From Clostridia bacterium (GTDB taxonomy: Bacteria > Bacillota > Clostridia > Christensenellales > Aristaeellaceae): a stretch of 64,000 nucleotides of DNA. Shown here in pieces: positions 13,818-22,635 of the stretch. The notes under the pieces were generated by a model. The model was not told where the DNA came from. It was given only the letters and a program-made list of their open reading frames with translations, and made no database searches. The stretch covers positions 62,001 through 126,000 of the forward strand of contig JAFZPI010000008.1 in assembly GCA_017552615.1 (NCBI GenBank), written 5' to 3'. Positions within the stretch are counted from its first letter, which is position 1, and every line of letters begins with the position of its first letter. The position numbers and the translations under genes were made by a program.

Positions 13818-15188
13818 TTGCAGAACCAAGAAGTCGAACGCCTGATCGACAGTTATGCCGACGAATACGCGGCCATGCTGGCCCGGTGGGTCAGCGTGCC
13901 TTCCATCAAAGGCGAACCCGAGGACGGCGCGCCGTTTGGACGGGATGTCCGCCGGATGCTGGACATGGCTATGGTGGACTGCGAGACCTTCGGCCTGCTG
14001 ACCCACGTCTATGACGGCTATGCCTGTGACGCGACGCTCGGGGATGAATCCCTCGAGACCGTGGCCGTACTGGCCCATCTGGATGTCGTGCCGGTCGGCG
14101 ACGGCTGGCATTATCCGCCGTTCGGCGCACAGCGGATGGGCGACCGTGTCTACGGCCGCGGAACCGGTGACGACAAGGGCCCGGCGATCGCGGCGCTCTT
14201 CGCCATGCGGGCGATCCGGGAGGCCGGCGTTCCGCTGAAGCGGGCGATCCGCCTGATCCTCGGCTGTGACGAGGAGAGCGGCTGGGCGGACATGGACTGG
14301 TACTGCGATCATGCGAAGATGCCGGACATCGGCTTCTCTCCGGATGCATCGTTCCCGCTGATCAACACGGAGAAGGGCATGATCCACGCCATGATCCGGG
14401 CAAAGCTCTCACCGGAAGGCCTGCAGGTCAAGCGCCTGGCTGTGGGTGAGCGGCTGAACGTGATCCCCGGTGAAGCCGAAGCGCTGGTGGAAGGCGGTCA
14501 CGAAATCGCGGAGCGCGCCATGGCCTATGCGGTCAAGACAGCCCTGCCCTACGAGGCCGAAGTCACGCCGGAGGGTGTCCTGCTGAAGGCTCACGGCATT
14601 CCCGGCCATTCCGCCTATCCCTTTGAGTGCCGGAACGCCAACGGCATGCTGCTGCTTCTCCTGCGGGAACTCGGCGCGCAGGGCGCGCTGAAGATCCTGG
14701 CCGACGCCTATCCGATGCAGCACGACGGCACGGCGCTGGGCATCGCCTGCAGGGATGAACTCTCCGGCCCGCTGACCTGCAACATGGGCATCCTGAGAGT
14801 GGTGGACGGGGAACTGATGGCGACCCTCGACTGCCGCTGCCCCGTCTCGGCGGACCTGGACGCGCTGATCGGCCAGATCAAGGCACATCTCCCGGGGTTC
14901 CTGTTCGACCGCATCTCCACGACGGCTCCGCATCACGTACCCGCCGACAGCGAGCTTGTCACCGCGCTGCTTGATGCCTGGCACGAGGAGACCGGCCTGC
15001 CCGCGATCCCGCAGTCCACCGGCGGCGGCACCTACGCAAAGGTACTCAAGCAGGGCGTGGCCTTTGGCGCGGGATTCCCGGGCGACGAAGACCTGGCGCA
15101 CCAGGCGGACGAGTACGTCGAGCTCCCCAAAATGATCAAGGCTGCAAAGATCTATGCCAACGCGCTCCTGCGCCTCTGCGCGGAGTGA
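13818..15188 (+). CDS. pepV: M20 family dipeptidase, PepV/Sapep type
   Basis: A 456-residue cytoplasmic zinc peptidase. The metal-site segments are in order: VLAHLDVVPVGDGW (first His and Asp, near residue 85), YGRGTGDDKGP (bridging Asp, near 116), GCDEESGWADM (catalytic Glu pair, near 150) and FSPDASFPLINTEKG. The late SGGGTYAKVL/HQADEY region completes the site. Length and motifs fit the PepV/Sapep branch, which cleaves dipeptides with an unblocked N-terminus. The start is a TTG at 13818, preceded by GAGAGGAG. It is followed by malQ with a 42-bp gap. Confidence 0.9.
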   Translation: MQNQEVERLIDSYADEYAAMLARWVSVPSIKGEPEDGAPFGRDVRRMLDMAMVDCETFGLLTHVYDGYACDATLGDESLETVAVLAHLDVVPVGDGWHYPPFGAQRMGDRVYGRGTGDDKGPAIAALFAMRAIREAGVPLKRAIRLILGCDEESGWADMDWYCDHAKMPDIGFSPDASFPLINTEKGMIHAMIRAKLSPEGLQVKRLAVGERLNVIPGEAEALVEGGHEIAERAMAYAVKTALPYEAEVTPEGVLLKAHGIPGHSAYPFECRNANGMLLLLLRELGAQGALKILADAYPMQHDGTALGIACRDELSGPLTCNMGILRVVDGELMATLDCRCPVSADLDALIGQIKAHLPGFLFDRISTTAPHHVPADSELVTALLDAWHEETGLPAIPQSTGGGTYAKVLKQGVAFGAGFPGDEDLAHQADEYVELPKMIKAAKIYANALLRLCAE

Positions 15189-15230
15189 GATGAACCCGAA
15201 AACAAACCGATGACGAAAGAGGCTGATCCC

Positions 15231-16715
15231 ATGCGCGATTGCGGAATCCTGATGCACATCACCTCCCTGCCTGGGCCGGACGGCATCGGCGATCTTGGCA
15301 AAGAAGCCTTTGCCTTTGCCGATTTTCTGCACCGGAGCGGCATGACCCTCTGGCAGGTGCTGCCGATGGGCCCCACGGGTTACGGCGAATCCCCCTACCA
15401 GGCCACCAGCGTTTTTGCCGGAAACCCGCTGCTCATCTCCCTGGACCGCCTGGCGGAAGAGGGCCTGCTGGTGCTCCGCGACGAAGACCGCTTTGTCCCC
15501 GAAAACCCGGAAGAGGTGGACTATGAACAGGTGCGGCGGCACAAGATGAAGCTGCTGCACGACGCTTTCTACCGTTCCGAGGCGACGCTGAAGAAAGAGA
15601 TGCACGCCTTTGAGGAGAAGAATCCGTGGGCGCGGGACTTTGCCATGTTCACCGCCATCAAGGCGCATTACAACGGGCAGATGTGGACACAATGGCCTGA
15701 CCGCGGCCTTCGTTTCCGGCACAAGGAAGCGCTCAAGAAGGCCGGCATTGAGCTGAACGAAGAGATCCACTTCCACCTCTGGTGCCAGACGGTTTTTGCC
15801 AGACAGTGGAAGGCACTGAAAGACTACTGCAACAGCCTCGGCATCTCCCTTTTCGGAGATATGCCGATCTATGTCGCTGAGGACAGCGCGGACACCTGGA
15901 CGCATCCCGAGGTCTTCCAGCTCGACCGCAATCGCGAGCCGAAACGGGTGGCGGGCGTCCCGCCGGACTATTTCTCCGCGGACGGCCAGCTCTGGGGCAA
16001 TCCCCTTTACCGCTGGGACCGCCTGCGCCAGCACGGGTATGACTGGTGGGTGGACCGCATGGCACACATGGGCGAGATGTACGACATTATCCGGGTCGAC
16101 CACTTTATCGGCTTTGCGAACTACTGGTCGGTAGAACGCGGCGCGGAGAACGCCCGCGGCGGCAAATGGGTCAAAGGTCCGGGCAAGGAGCTGTTCGAGA
16201 CCTTCCAGAAAGAACTGCCGGGTCTGAACATCGTGGCGGAGGACCTCGGTGAGGTCAACAAGCGCGTGCAGGACCTGCTCGCTTTCACCGGTTATCCGGG
16301 GATGAAGGTGCTGACTTTCGCGTTCGGCGGGAAGGACGAAAACATCCATCTCCCCGAAAATATTCCCGAGAACACCGCATACTATACAGGCACCCATGAC
16401 AACAACACTGCCGCCGGGTGGGCGGAAGCCGCTTCCGACGAGGAAATCGCTTATGCCGCCAAGAAGATCGGCTTCAAGACGCGCAAGGAAGCGCCCAAGG
16501 CACTGATCAAAGCGGTCTTCGCCAGCTGTGCAAAGATCGCGGTGGTGCCGATGCAGGACATCCTGGAACTCCCGTCCTGGGCGACGATGAACCATCCCGG
16601 CCAGACCGGCGGCAACTGGCTCTGGCGCATGAAACCCGGTGCTGCGACGGATGAGATGGCCGACCGTCTCCACAAGCTGATGAAAGAGACCAACAGGGGG
16701 AAGACTACATCATGA
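15231..16715 (+). CDS. malQ: 4-alpha-glucanotransferase (amylomaltase, GH77)
   Basis: A 494-residue enzyme of glycoside hydrolase family 77 that transfers glucan chains between maltodextrins. Landmarks are ILMHITSLPGPDGIGDLG at the start, IIRVDHFIGF carrying the nucleophilic aspartate, VAEDLGEV carrying the acid/base glutamate and THDNNTAAGW with the transition-state aspartate. The length is typical of bacterial amylomaltase. The frame also allows an ATG at 15210, but AAAGAGG before the ATG at 15231 fits better. Its end overlaps the start of glgP by 4 bp, indicating translational coupling. Confidence 0.95.
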   Translation: MRDCGILMHITSLPGPDGIGDLGKEAFAFADFLHRSGMTLWQVLPMGPTGYGESPYQATSVFAGNPLLISLDRLAEEGLLVLRDEDRFVPENPEEVDYEQVRRHKMKLLHDAFYRSEATLKKEMHAFEEKNPWARDFAMFTAIKAHYNGQMWTQWPDRGLRFRHKEALKKAGIELNEEIHFHLWCQTVFARQWKALKDYCNSLGISLFGDMPIYVAEDSADTWTHPEVFQLDRNREPKRVAGVPPDYFSADGQLWGNPLYRWDRLRQHGYDWWVDRMAHMGEMYDIIRVDHFIGFANYWSVERGAENARGGKWVKGPGKELFETFQKELPGLNIVAEDLGEVNKRVQDLLAFTGYPGMKVLTFAFGGKDENIHLPENIPENTAYYTGTHDNNTAAGWAEAASDEEIAYAAKKIGFKTRKEAPKALIKAVFASCAKIAVVPMQDILELPSWATMNHPGQTGGNWLWRMKPGAATDEMADRLHKLMKETNRGKTTS

Positions 16716-19054
16716 TGAATGCCGCCCGGTTGCTGGACCGCACTGAGACCCTTTTGCTGACTCGCGACCACACGACCCTGGCGAACGCCAGCGCCGTCCA
16801 GCTTCACAACGCGCTGTCCGGCGCGGTGATGGAGGCCCTGACGCCGCTGTGGATCAGGCGCGAACAGGCCCGAGAGGGCAAGCGTCAGGCCTACTATTTC
16901 TCTGCCGAATATCTCACCGGGCGCATGGTGTACAACAACCTGTACTGCCTGGGGCTGCTGGAGGAGACGAAGCGGCTGATGGCGGAACGCGGCGTGGATT
17001 TGGCCATGCTTGAGGACATCCAGGACGATGCCTTCGGCAACGGAGGCCTGGGCCGCCTGGCGGCCTGCTTCCTCGACAGCGCCGTGACCCATGATATCCC
17101 CCTGACCGGCTACGGCCTGCGCTATCAATATGGCCTGTTCCGGCAGACCTGGGTAAATGGGCGCCAGCATGAGGAGCCCGACGATTGGGCGCGCTTTGGC
17201 GATCCGTGGTCGATTCGTTGCCCCGAGGAAGCGGTCACCGTCCCGATGAAAACTGGTGACGTGCTGGCGGTTCCCTACGACATGCCGGTGATCGGCTGGG
17301 GCGCGAAGAACATCGGGACCTTGCGCCTGTGGCAGTGCGAGAGTCTGTGCGAGATCGACTTCCAGGCCTTCCGCGACCAGAACTACGACAAAGCGGTGGC
17401 CGAGAAGAACCGCGCCGAGGACATCACCCGCTTCCTCTATCCCAACGACACCCGCCGCGCCGGGCGGCAGTTGCGTGTCAAGCAGCAGTACGTGCTCGTC
17501 AGCGCATCCGTACAGGATTTACTGCGCAAGTACCGAAAACGGCACGGCAGTGATTACAGCTTCTTTGCGCAGGAACACGCAATTCAGCTGAATGATACGC
17601 ATCCCGTCATGGCCATCCCCGAACTGATCCGCCTGTTGGAGAAGGATGGCCTGTCCTTTGACGATGCTTTTGCCATTGCACAGCAAACGTTTGCATACAC
17701 GAATCACACAGTCATGCAGGAAGCCCTTGAAAAATGGGACCTGGATCTGCTGCGCTCCGTTTGCCCGGAGATCGTGAAGGTGATCCGCCGGATCGATGCC
17801 AGATTCCGAAAGGATATGGCAGCGCGAAACCTCCCGGTGCTGCCCACCCGGTGCATCATCGAAAACGGCCGTGTTCACATGGCGCAGTTGGCCGTCTATG
17901 CCGGTTTTGCCACCAACGGTGTGGCGGAACTGCATTCGCAGATCCTGAAGGACAGCCTGTTTGCCGATTGGTATGCCGTCTGGCCGGAGCGTTTCCAGAA
18001 TAAGACCAATGGTATTACGCAGCGGCGTTGGCTGGGCTTGTGCAACCCGGAGCTTACTGCGTTGATTTCCAAGAAGATTGGCGACAGCTTTATCACCAAT
18101 CTGGATGAGCTACAGCAACTGAAGCCTTTGATTGATGATGAACTTATCCGTGATTTCCGCAAAGTGAAACAAACAAAGAAGGAACAGCTTTGCGCGGTAA
18201 TTCTTCGAAAAGAGAAGATTGCCCTTAGTCCGGAGATGGTCTTTGATGTGCAGATCAAGCGCCTGCATGAGTACAAGCGGCAGTTCATGAACGCCCTGGG
18301 CATCCTGGATCTCTATAATGAGATAAAGGAAAGGCGGCTTCCGGATTTCCCGCCGACGGCGTTCATCTTTGGGGCGAAAGCCGCGCCGGGGTATGACCGG
18401 GCGAAAGCGATCATTTATTTGATCAACCTGATTGCGCAGAAAGTCAACCATGATCCCGATGTGAATGACCGGATGAAAGTGGTCTTTGTCCAGAATTACA
18501 ATGTTTCCTGGGCCGAGAAGATCATCCCGGCTGCGGACATCAGCGAGCAGATTTCCCCGGCGGGGACCGAGGCCAGCGGCACCGGGAACATGAAGTTCAT
18601 GCTCAACGGCGCGGTGACGCTCGGTACCTATGACGGGGCGAATGTGGAGATCGTGGCGGAAGCCGGGCGGGAGAACAACTTTATCTTCGGCGCGACGGTC
18701 GAAGAACTGAACGCGATCCGGGACAATTACAATCCGCGGGCGATCTATGAGAATGACAAACGCATTGCCCGGGTGCTGGATACGCTGACGGACGGGACCT
18801 TCCCGGATCCGGATGGCGGCCTGCGGGAACTATTTACAGCGATTCTGGACGGCGCTTCCTGGCACAAACCGGATCACTACTTTGTGCTGAAGGACTTCCC
18901 GTCCTATCAGGAGGCGCGGCTCCGGGCCATCCGGGAGTGCGCCGGCGATCCGGAAGGTTTTGCCCGGAAATGCCTGGTGAATGTGGCTTCGGCGGGGAAG
19001 TTCTCCTCCGACCGCACCGTGGCCCAGTATGCAAAGGAAATCTGGCGGGTGTGA
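16712..19054 (+). CDS. glgP: Glycogen/maltodextrin phosphorylase
   Basis: A 780-residue GT35 phosphorylase that releases glucose-1-phosphate from alpha-1,4-glucans using pyridoxal phosphate. The substrate-site segments GNGGLGRLAACFLDS (near 108) and QLNDTHPVMAIPEL (near 293) are present, and the PLP lysine lies in ASGTGNMKFMLNGAV near 630. The start overlaps malQ (ATGA). The length is slightly short of the 800-840 usual in enterobacterial enzymes, consistent with clostridial forms without a long regulatory N-terminus. Together with MalQ it forms a complete maltodextrin-shortening pair. Confidence 0.96.
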   Translation: MMNAARLLDRTETLLLTRDHTTLANASAVQLHNALSGAVMEALTPLWIRREQAREGKRQAYYFSAEYLTGRMVYNNLYCLGLLEETKRLMAERGVDLAMLEDIQDDAFGNGGLGRLAACFLDSAVTHDIPLTGYGLRYQYGLFRQTWVNGRQHEEPDDWARFGDPWSIRCPEEAVTVPMKTGDVLAVPYDMPVIGWGAKNIGTLRLWQCESLCEIDFQAFRDQNYDKAVAEKNRAEDITRFLYPNDTRRAGRQLRVKQQYVLVSASVQDLLRKYRKRHGSDYSFFAQEHAIQLNDTHPVMAIPELIRLLEKDGLSFDDAFAIAQQTFAYTNHTVMQEALEKWDLDLLRSVCPEIVKVIRRIDARFRKDMAARNLPVLPTRCIIENGRVHMAQLAVYAGFATNGVAELHSQILKDSLFADWYAVWPERFQNKTNGITQRRWLGLCNPELTALISKKIGDSFITNLDELQQLKPLIDDELIRDFRKVKQTKKEQLCAVILRKEKIALSPEMVFDVQIKRLHEYKRQFMNALGILDLYNEIKERRLPDFPPTAFIFGAKAAPGYDRAKAIIYLINLIAQKVNHDPDVNDRMKVVFVQNYNVSWAEKIIPAADISEQISPAGTEASGTGNMKFMLNGAVTLGTYDGANVEIVAEAGRENNFIFGATVEELNAIRDNYNPRAIYENDKRIARVLDTLTDGTFPDPDGGLRELFTAILDGASWHKPDHYFVLKDFPSYQEARLRAIRECAGDPEGFARKCLVNVASAGKFSSDRTVAQYAKEIWRV

Positions 19055-19096
19055 CGCTTTATACTTGAAACATGACGCGATTGTTACAAATAATAG

Positions 19097-19125
19097 TGGA
19101 CAATTGCGTCTTTTTCATGTACAAT
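19097..19125 (+). promoter_or_regulatory. Sigma-A promoter of the ZorAB-like operon
   Basis: TGGACA at 19097-19102 and TACAAT at 19120-19125 are separated by exactly 17 bp. A transcript starting near 19132 excludes the ATG at 19072 as initiator and supports the GTG at 19165. It makes the motor operon independent of the glycogen genes. Confidence 0.65.
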
Positions 19126-19164
19126 GTGAGCAATCCATGCTTAAAGCGAGGGAGGTCCTGTGCT

Positions 19165-20937
19165 GTGCGGGAGAGACGGAAACACACGCACCACCGGCGG
19201 ATGAGACGCGGGTGGGCTTTGATAGCGCTTATCTTTTTGATGGTTTTGCCGCTTTTCGCGCTGGCGGAGGCAACGATCAGCACGCCTTCGACGACCCGTT
19301 TCCCGGTCGCCGGGGAGACGGCCATGCCTGCCCCGGAAACTCTGGCGGAGACCGTCACGCCGACACCGTCGCCTGCAACAGACGCGGGCAGACCGGCGGA
19401 GTTTAAGGAGAAGTCCTTCTGGGAGAACATCGTGGACGCCCTGCCCTCGATCGCGAACTGGCTGGTTTATGCGGCCATCGCCGGGGTGACGCTGATCGGC
19501 GTGTTCAAGTGCCTGGTGCCCCTATATGCGACGACCCATGCCATGAAGCGGGCGATCCGCTCGCTCGAAGAACACGCGGGCGTCAGTGAGCGCCAGCCGA
19601 TCTGGCAGGAGAGCAGTTTCATGGGCAAGCGCCTTCGGGGCTCCTGGCTGCGTTTCCTGCAGAATGCCGAGCAGCTGGACCACCGCGGACTGCCCTGCAA
19701 CGTTGAAGACTATATCAATGACGACACGGTCACCCACGGCCCGGGCAATGCCCAGCTGGCCGAACTGATCCCGACCCTGCTGACATCCCTCGGTATCCTG
19801 GGCACTTTCATGGGCATGGTGCAGGGCCTATCCGGTCTGGACATCAGCAATTCCACCAACATGATGGAAGGCATCCGCCAGCTGCTGGAAGGCATGGGTT
19901 ACGCCTTCGGCACCTCTGTGGCAGGCGTCAGCTGTTCCCTGATCTTCAATATGCTGAACCGCATCGCGCAGGGCGCAAGCTACCGCGCGGTGGACGAGTT
20001 TACGGAATCCTTTACCCAGCTGGCCATGCAGCGTCCGCTGGACAACGACGTCCAGCTGATCTGCCAGAACCAGGACCGCAACAAGCTTCTGGGCGAGGTC
20101 ACCGAGAATGTCTCCGGGCGCATGGCATCCTCCATTGAGCTCGCGGTGGGCCGCGCGCTCTCACCGGTGGCGGTTTCGATGGACCGCTTCCTGATGAACG
20201 CCACGCAGTCCCAGATCGACGCGGTGGCCCGGATTTCCGATACCTTTGTGCAGCGGATGAACGCAGCGCTCAACGAGAGCTACCTGCAGCTGGGCCGTAC
20301 GCTGGCGGAAGTCAACCGCCAGGAGGAAATCTCGCTGCAGCGCCTGAGCATGACGCTCGACGCCGCGCAGAGCATCACCGAGGATGTGGGCCGTCTCCAC
20401 GGGGTTTCCGAAGAAGTGATCTCCGGCTTTGAGCGCTATATTGCCGAGCTCGCCTCGGCCCGCAGCCGGGACGAGCGCTTCGAGCAGAACGCTGTGAGCC
20501 TGCTCGGCAGCATGCAGGCCGCGGCCCAGGATCAGACCAACCTGATCGCGGCCCTCCGCCGTGAGCAGGGGAGCCTGCGCGAGGCTGTGACACAGTTTGG
20601 CCGGGACGCTGCCGAGAGCATGGAAGCGATCCGTGCCGCCGGAGCACAGGACAACGAAGAGCTCCGTGCGATCGGCGGAGATATGCGCCATGCAGGAGAG
20701 GCCATTTCCGAAAGCTGCAGTGCGTTTGCGCAGCAGGTGGAGGCGGTCTCCCGCAGCCTGACCGGCTTTGAGGAGAGCATTCAGGCGCTCTCCAAGCTCA
20801 TGGCAGACCAGGCCGCATCCCTGCCTGCGGACGGCACCAGCGGCGAGACGGCGGAGAAACTCAGCGCCATCCAAACGGCGCTGGCCGGAATTCAGCAGAG
20901 CCTTGAGAAGGCCTCGGCCGGGGACGGGGAGGACTGA
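19165..20937 (+). CDS. MotA/TolQ/ExbB-type channel with long tail, ZorA-like
   Basis: A 590-residue membrane protein. A basic N-terminus (residues 1-16) and hydrophobic stretch ending ALAEA (about 36) look like a signal peptide, followed by a Pro/Thr-rich linker. The channel part has three helices near 97-118, 200-222 and 246-267. The TolQ/ExbB signatures are LGILGTFMGM in the second and AFGTSVAGVSCSLIFNML in the third. After residue 270 about 320 residues of predicted cytoplasmic, helix-forming tail follow, which is the ZorA hallmark rather than TolQ or MotA. GGAGG lies 9 bases before the GTG at 19165. No ZorC, ZorD or ZorE is adjacent. Confidence 0.82.
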   Translation: MRERRKHTHHRRMRRGWALIALIFLMVLPLFALAEATISTPSTTRFPVAGETAMPAPETLAETVTPTPSPATDAGRPAEFKEKSFWENIVDALPSIANWLVYAAIAGVTLIGVFKCLVPLYATTHAMKRAIRSLEEHAGVSERQPIWQESSFMGKRLRGSWLRFLQNAEQLDHRGLPCNVEDYINDDTVTHGPGNAQLAELIPTLLTSLGILGTFMGMVQGLSGLDISNSTNMMEGIRQLLEGMGYAFGTSVAGVSCSLIFNMLNRIAQGASYRAVDEFTESFTQLAMQRPLDNDVQLICQNQDRNKLLGEVTENVSGRMASSIELAVGRALSPVAVSMDRFLMNATQSQIDAVARISDTFVQRMNAALNESYLQLGRTLAEVNRQEEISLQRLSMTLDAAQSITEDVGRLHGVSEEVISGFERYIAELASARSRDERFEQNAVSLLGSMQAAAQDQTNLIAALRREQGSLREAVTQFGRDAAESMEAIRAAGAQDNEELRAIGGDMRHAGEAISESCSAFAQQVEAVSRSLTGFEESIQALSKLMADQAASLPADGTSGETAEKLSAIQTALAGIQQSLEKASAGDGED

Positions 20938-20939
20938 CC

Positions 20940-22016
20940 ATGGCACGGCAGCATGTACACAACCGCAGAGCGGGCCGCGGAAGCGGCGGCTCGAGCTGGA
21001 TCAGCTACTCGGACATCATGGCCGCCCTGGTGATGGTGTTTGTGCTGTTCCTGGTGTATTCGCTGTACCATTATGGCGAGGCTATCCGCATCCAAACCAA
21101 CCAGCTGGAGGAGCAGCAGAAGACGCTGGCGGAGCAGCAGCAGATCGTGATCATCCAGCAGGGCAAGCTCGACAGCCAGAGTGCCGAGAACGACGCCCTC
21201 CGCCTGGCCCTCAACGACCGCGAGGAAGCCCTCAGTGCCCAAACGATCATCCTGATCGGCAAACAGGAAGAACTCGACGACGCCAAGGTTACCCTGGCCC
21301 AACGCGAGACCGACATCATCGCCCTCCAGCAGCAGCTTCTGCCCCTTCAGGAAGAACTCACAGCTTTACAACTGCAGCTGACAGCGCAGCAGGCGCAGCT
21401 GGATGAGAAAGAAGCCTTGATCAATGCGCAGGCCGCAGCGATGGCGAGACAGGCGGATGAGATCAACACGATGGTGGGCGTGCGTTCCGAGATCGTGAAA
21501 GAACTCTCCGGGGCTATGCGTTCAAGCAACCTGAACGTTTCGGTGGACGGGAGCGGCAACATTATCCTTGAGACCTCTGTTCTCTTTGAGACCAACAGGT
21601 CCAGCATTGCCGCCGAGGGCGAAGCCATGCTCCGGCAGTTCCTCCCGGTGTACCTCGACGTGCTGATGCAGCCACAGTATGCGAATTACCTTGGCGAGAT
21701 CATTATCGAGGGCCATACTGATTCCGACGGCACCTACGAACACAACATGGGCCTGAGTCTTGACCGCGCCGAAGCCGTTGCCAGCTACTGCCTGAGCATT
21801 GTCAACAGCCGGTATCGGAGCCAGTTGGAAAAACTGCTGACCGTCCAGGGACGATCCGAATCCGACCTGATCAAGGTCAACGGGGTGGAAGACAAGGAAG
21901 CTTCCCGCCGCGTGGTGTTCAAGTTCAGCATGCGGGATGAGGAGATGGTCAACCAGCTGAACCAGATTCTCCAGCAAACCTACGGTGACGGAGCATACCA
22001 GATCAACATTCAGTGA
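20940..22016 (+). CDS. MotB/OmpA-type stator partner, ZorB-like
   Basis: A 358-residue protein. A basic 19-residue tail precedes one membrane helix (about 20-44), which carries the ion-site aspartate D25 in WISYSDIMAAL, equivalent by position to the proton-carrying Asp of MotB and ZorB. Residues 46-180 form a Gln/Glu/Leu-rich coiled coil. The C-terminal OmpA-like peptidoglycan-binding domain (about 205-345) shows FETNRSSI, EGHTDSDGTY and LSLDRAEAVASYCL, including the Asp and Arg that bind diaminopimelate. It starts 2 bp after the ZorA-like stop with GGGGAGG upstream. Together they should make an ion-driven, wall-anchored motor. Confidence 0.88.
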   Translation: MARQHVHNRRAGRGSGGSSWISYSDIMAALVMVFVLFLVYSLYHYGEAIRIQTNQLEEQQKTLAEQQQIVIIQQGKLDSQSAENDALRLALNDREEALSAQTIILIGKQEELDDAKVTLAQRETDIIALQQQLLPLQEELTALQLQLTAQQAQLDEKEALINAQAAAMARQADEINTMVGVRSEIVKELSGAMRSSNLNVSVDGSGNIILETSVLFETNRSSIAAEGEAMLRQFLPVYLDVLMQPQYANYLGEIIIEGHTDSDGTYEHNMGLSLDRAEAVASYCLSIVNSRYRSQLEKLLTVQGRSESDLIKVNGVEDKEASRRVVFKFSMRDEEMVNQLNQILQQTYGDGAYQINIQ

Positions 22017-22052
22017 GCATTCCTAACATATAGCCGGAGTTGAATTCGATCC

Positions 22053-22511
22053 ATGAAGACGGTGACGATCATCCTTGGACTGCTGTTCGCGGCGTGTGTG
22101 ACGGTCGCGGCAGTGGTCCTGCTGACCAGCGGCGTGACGGTGACGATGACGGGAATCACCGCCCGTTCCGCGTCCGAAGATCCGGAGCTTTTTGCCCAAG
22201 TGCTTGCGGGCATGGGGGAGAACGCGGATCTCTCGCAGGAAGATATCACGGACTGTACTTTCTATACCTGGCATGTGGAGGTCAACAACAATACCTTTGT
22301 ACGCCTGGAAATGGTGGAGACTGCCATTGAGACCGTGGTCCAGGACATCAGCTTTATCGGCGAGCGGAAGGAGATCAACATCGACCCGCACAGCAAGGCC
22401 GAGCTGACCATCACAATTCTGACTCGAGCCGTGGACCACCCGAAACGGAATCTGACCGTCAGCTGGTACCTGTGGGGAAAGGCGGACCGCCGCGTGATCC
22501 CTGTGCAGTAA
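22053..22511 (+). CDS. Small membrane-anchored protein of the ZorAB-like operon
   Basis: A 152-residue protein with an N-terminal membrane helix (residues 4-27) and an outside domain of about 120 residues. The domain has an acidic helix (SEDPELFAQVLAGMGENADL) followed by a beta-rich part (residues 68-150) with alternating hydrophobic strands, reminiscent of an immunoglobulin-like fold. No known family is recognised. It starts 36 bp after the ZorB-like gene with a weak GGAG site and is closed by a terminator at 22526. So it is the third gene of the operon and might be an extracellular accessory subunit. Confidence 0.7.
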   Translation: MKTVTIILGLLFAACVTVAAVVLLTSGVTVTMTGITARSASEDPELFAQVLAGMGENADLSQEDITDCTFYTWHVEVNNNTFVRLEMVETAIETVVQDISFIGERKEINIDPHSKAELTITILTRAVDHPKRNLTVSWYLWGKADRRVIPVQ

Positions 22512-22525
22512 GTGAACAGAATGAG

Positions 22526-22548
22526 AGCGTCCTTCGCGGGGGCTTTTT
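22526..22548 (+). terminator. Terminator of the ZorAB-like operon
   Basis: AGCGTCC, a TTCG-containing loop and GGGGGCT form an imperfect stem followed by five T residues, 14 bp after the stop at 22511. It separates the motor operon from the flavoprotein operon. Confidence 0.55.
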
Positions 22549-22572
22549 CGTGCTGCAAACCCCGAAAGACCC

Positions 22573-22601
22573 TTGACGCGGCAGGAACCAAAGGGTACAA
22601 T
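22573..22601 (+). promoter_or_regulatory. Sigma-A promoter of the flavoprotein operon
   Basis: TTGACG at 22573-22578, 17-bp spacer, TACAAT at 22596-22601. The predicted transcript starts about 28 bases before the ATG at 22636, leaving room for its Shine-Dalgarno TGGAGG. Confidence 0.7.
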
Positions 22602-22635
22602 GCAAGCGAACCAAAACCAATGGAGGCATTTGTCT

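Noticed and set aside
14409-16673. A 754-codon minus-strand open frame across the dipeptidase and malQ
   Set aside because: It crosses two genes with complete catalytic motifs and shows no family resemblance.
19072-19164. The upstream 31 codons of the ZorA-like frame
   Set aside because: The promoter at 19097-19125 lies inside them and GGAGG is placed for the GTG at 19165.
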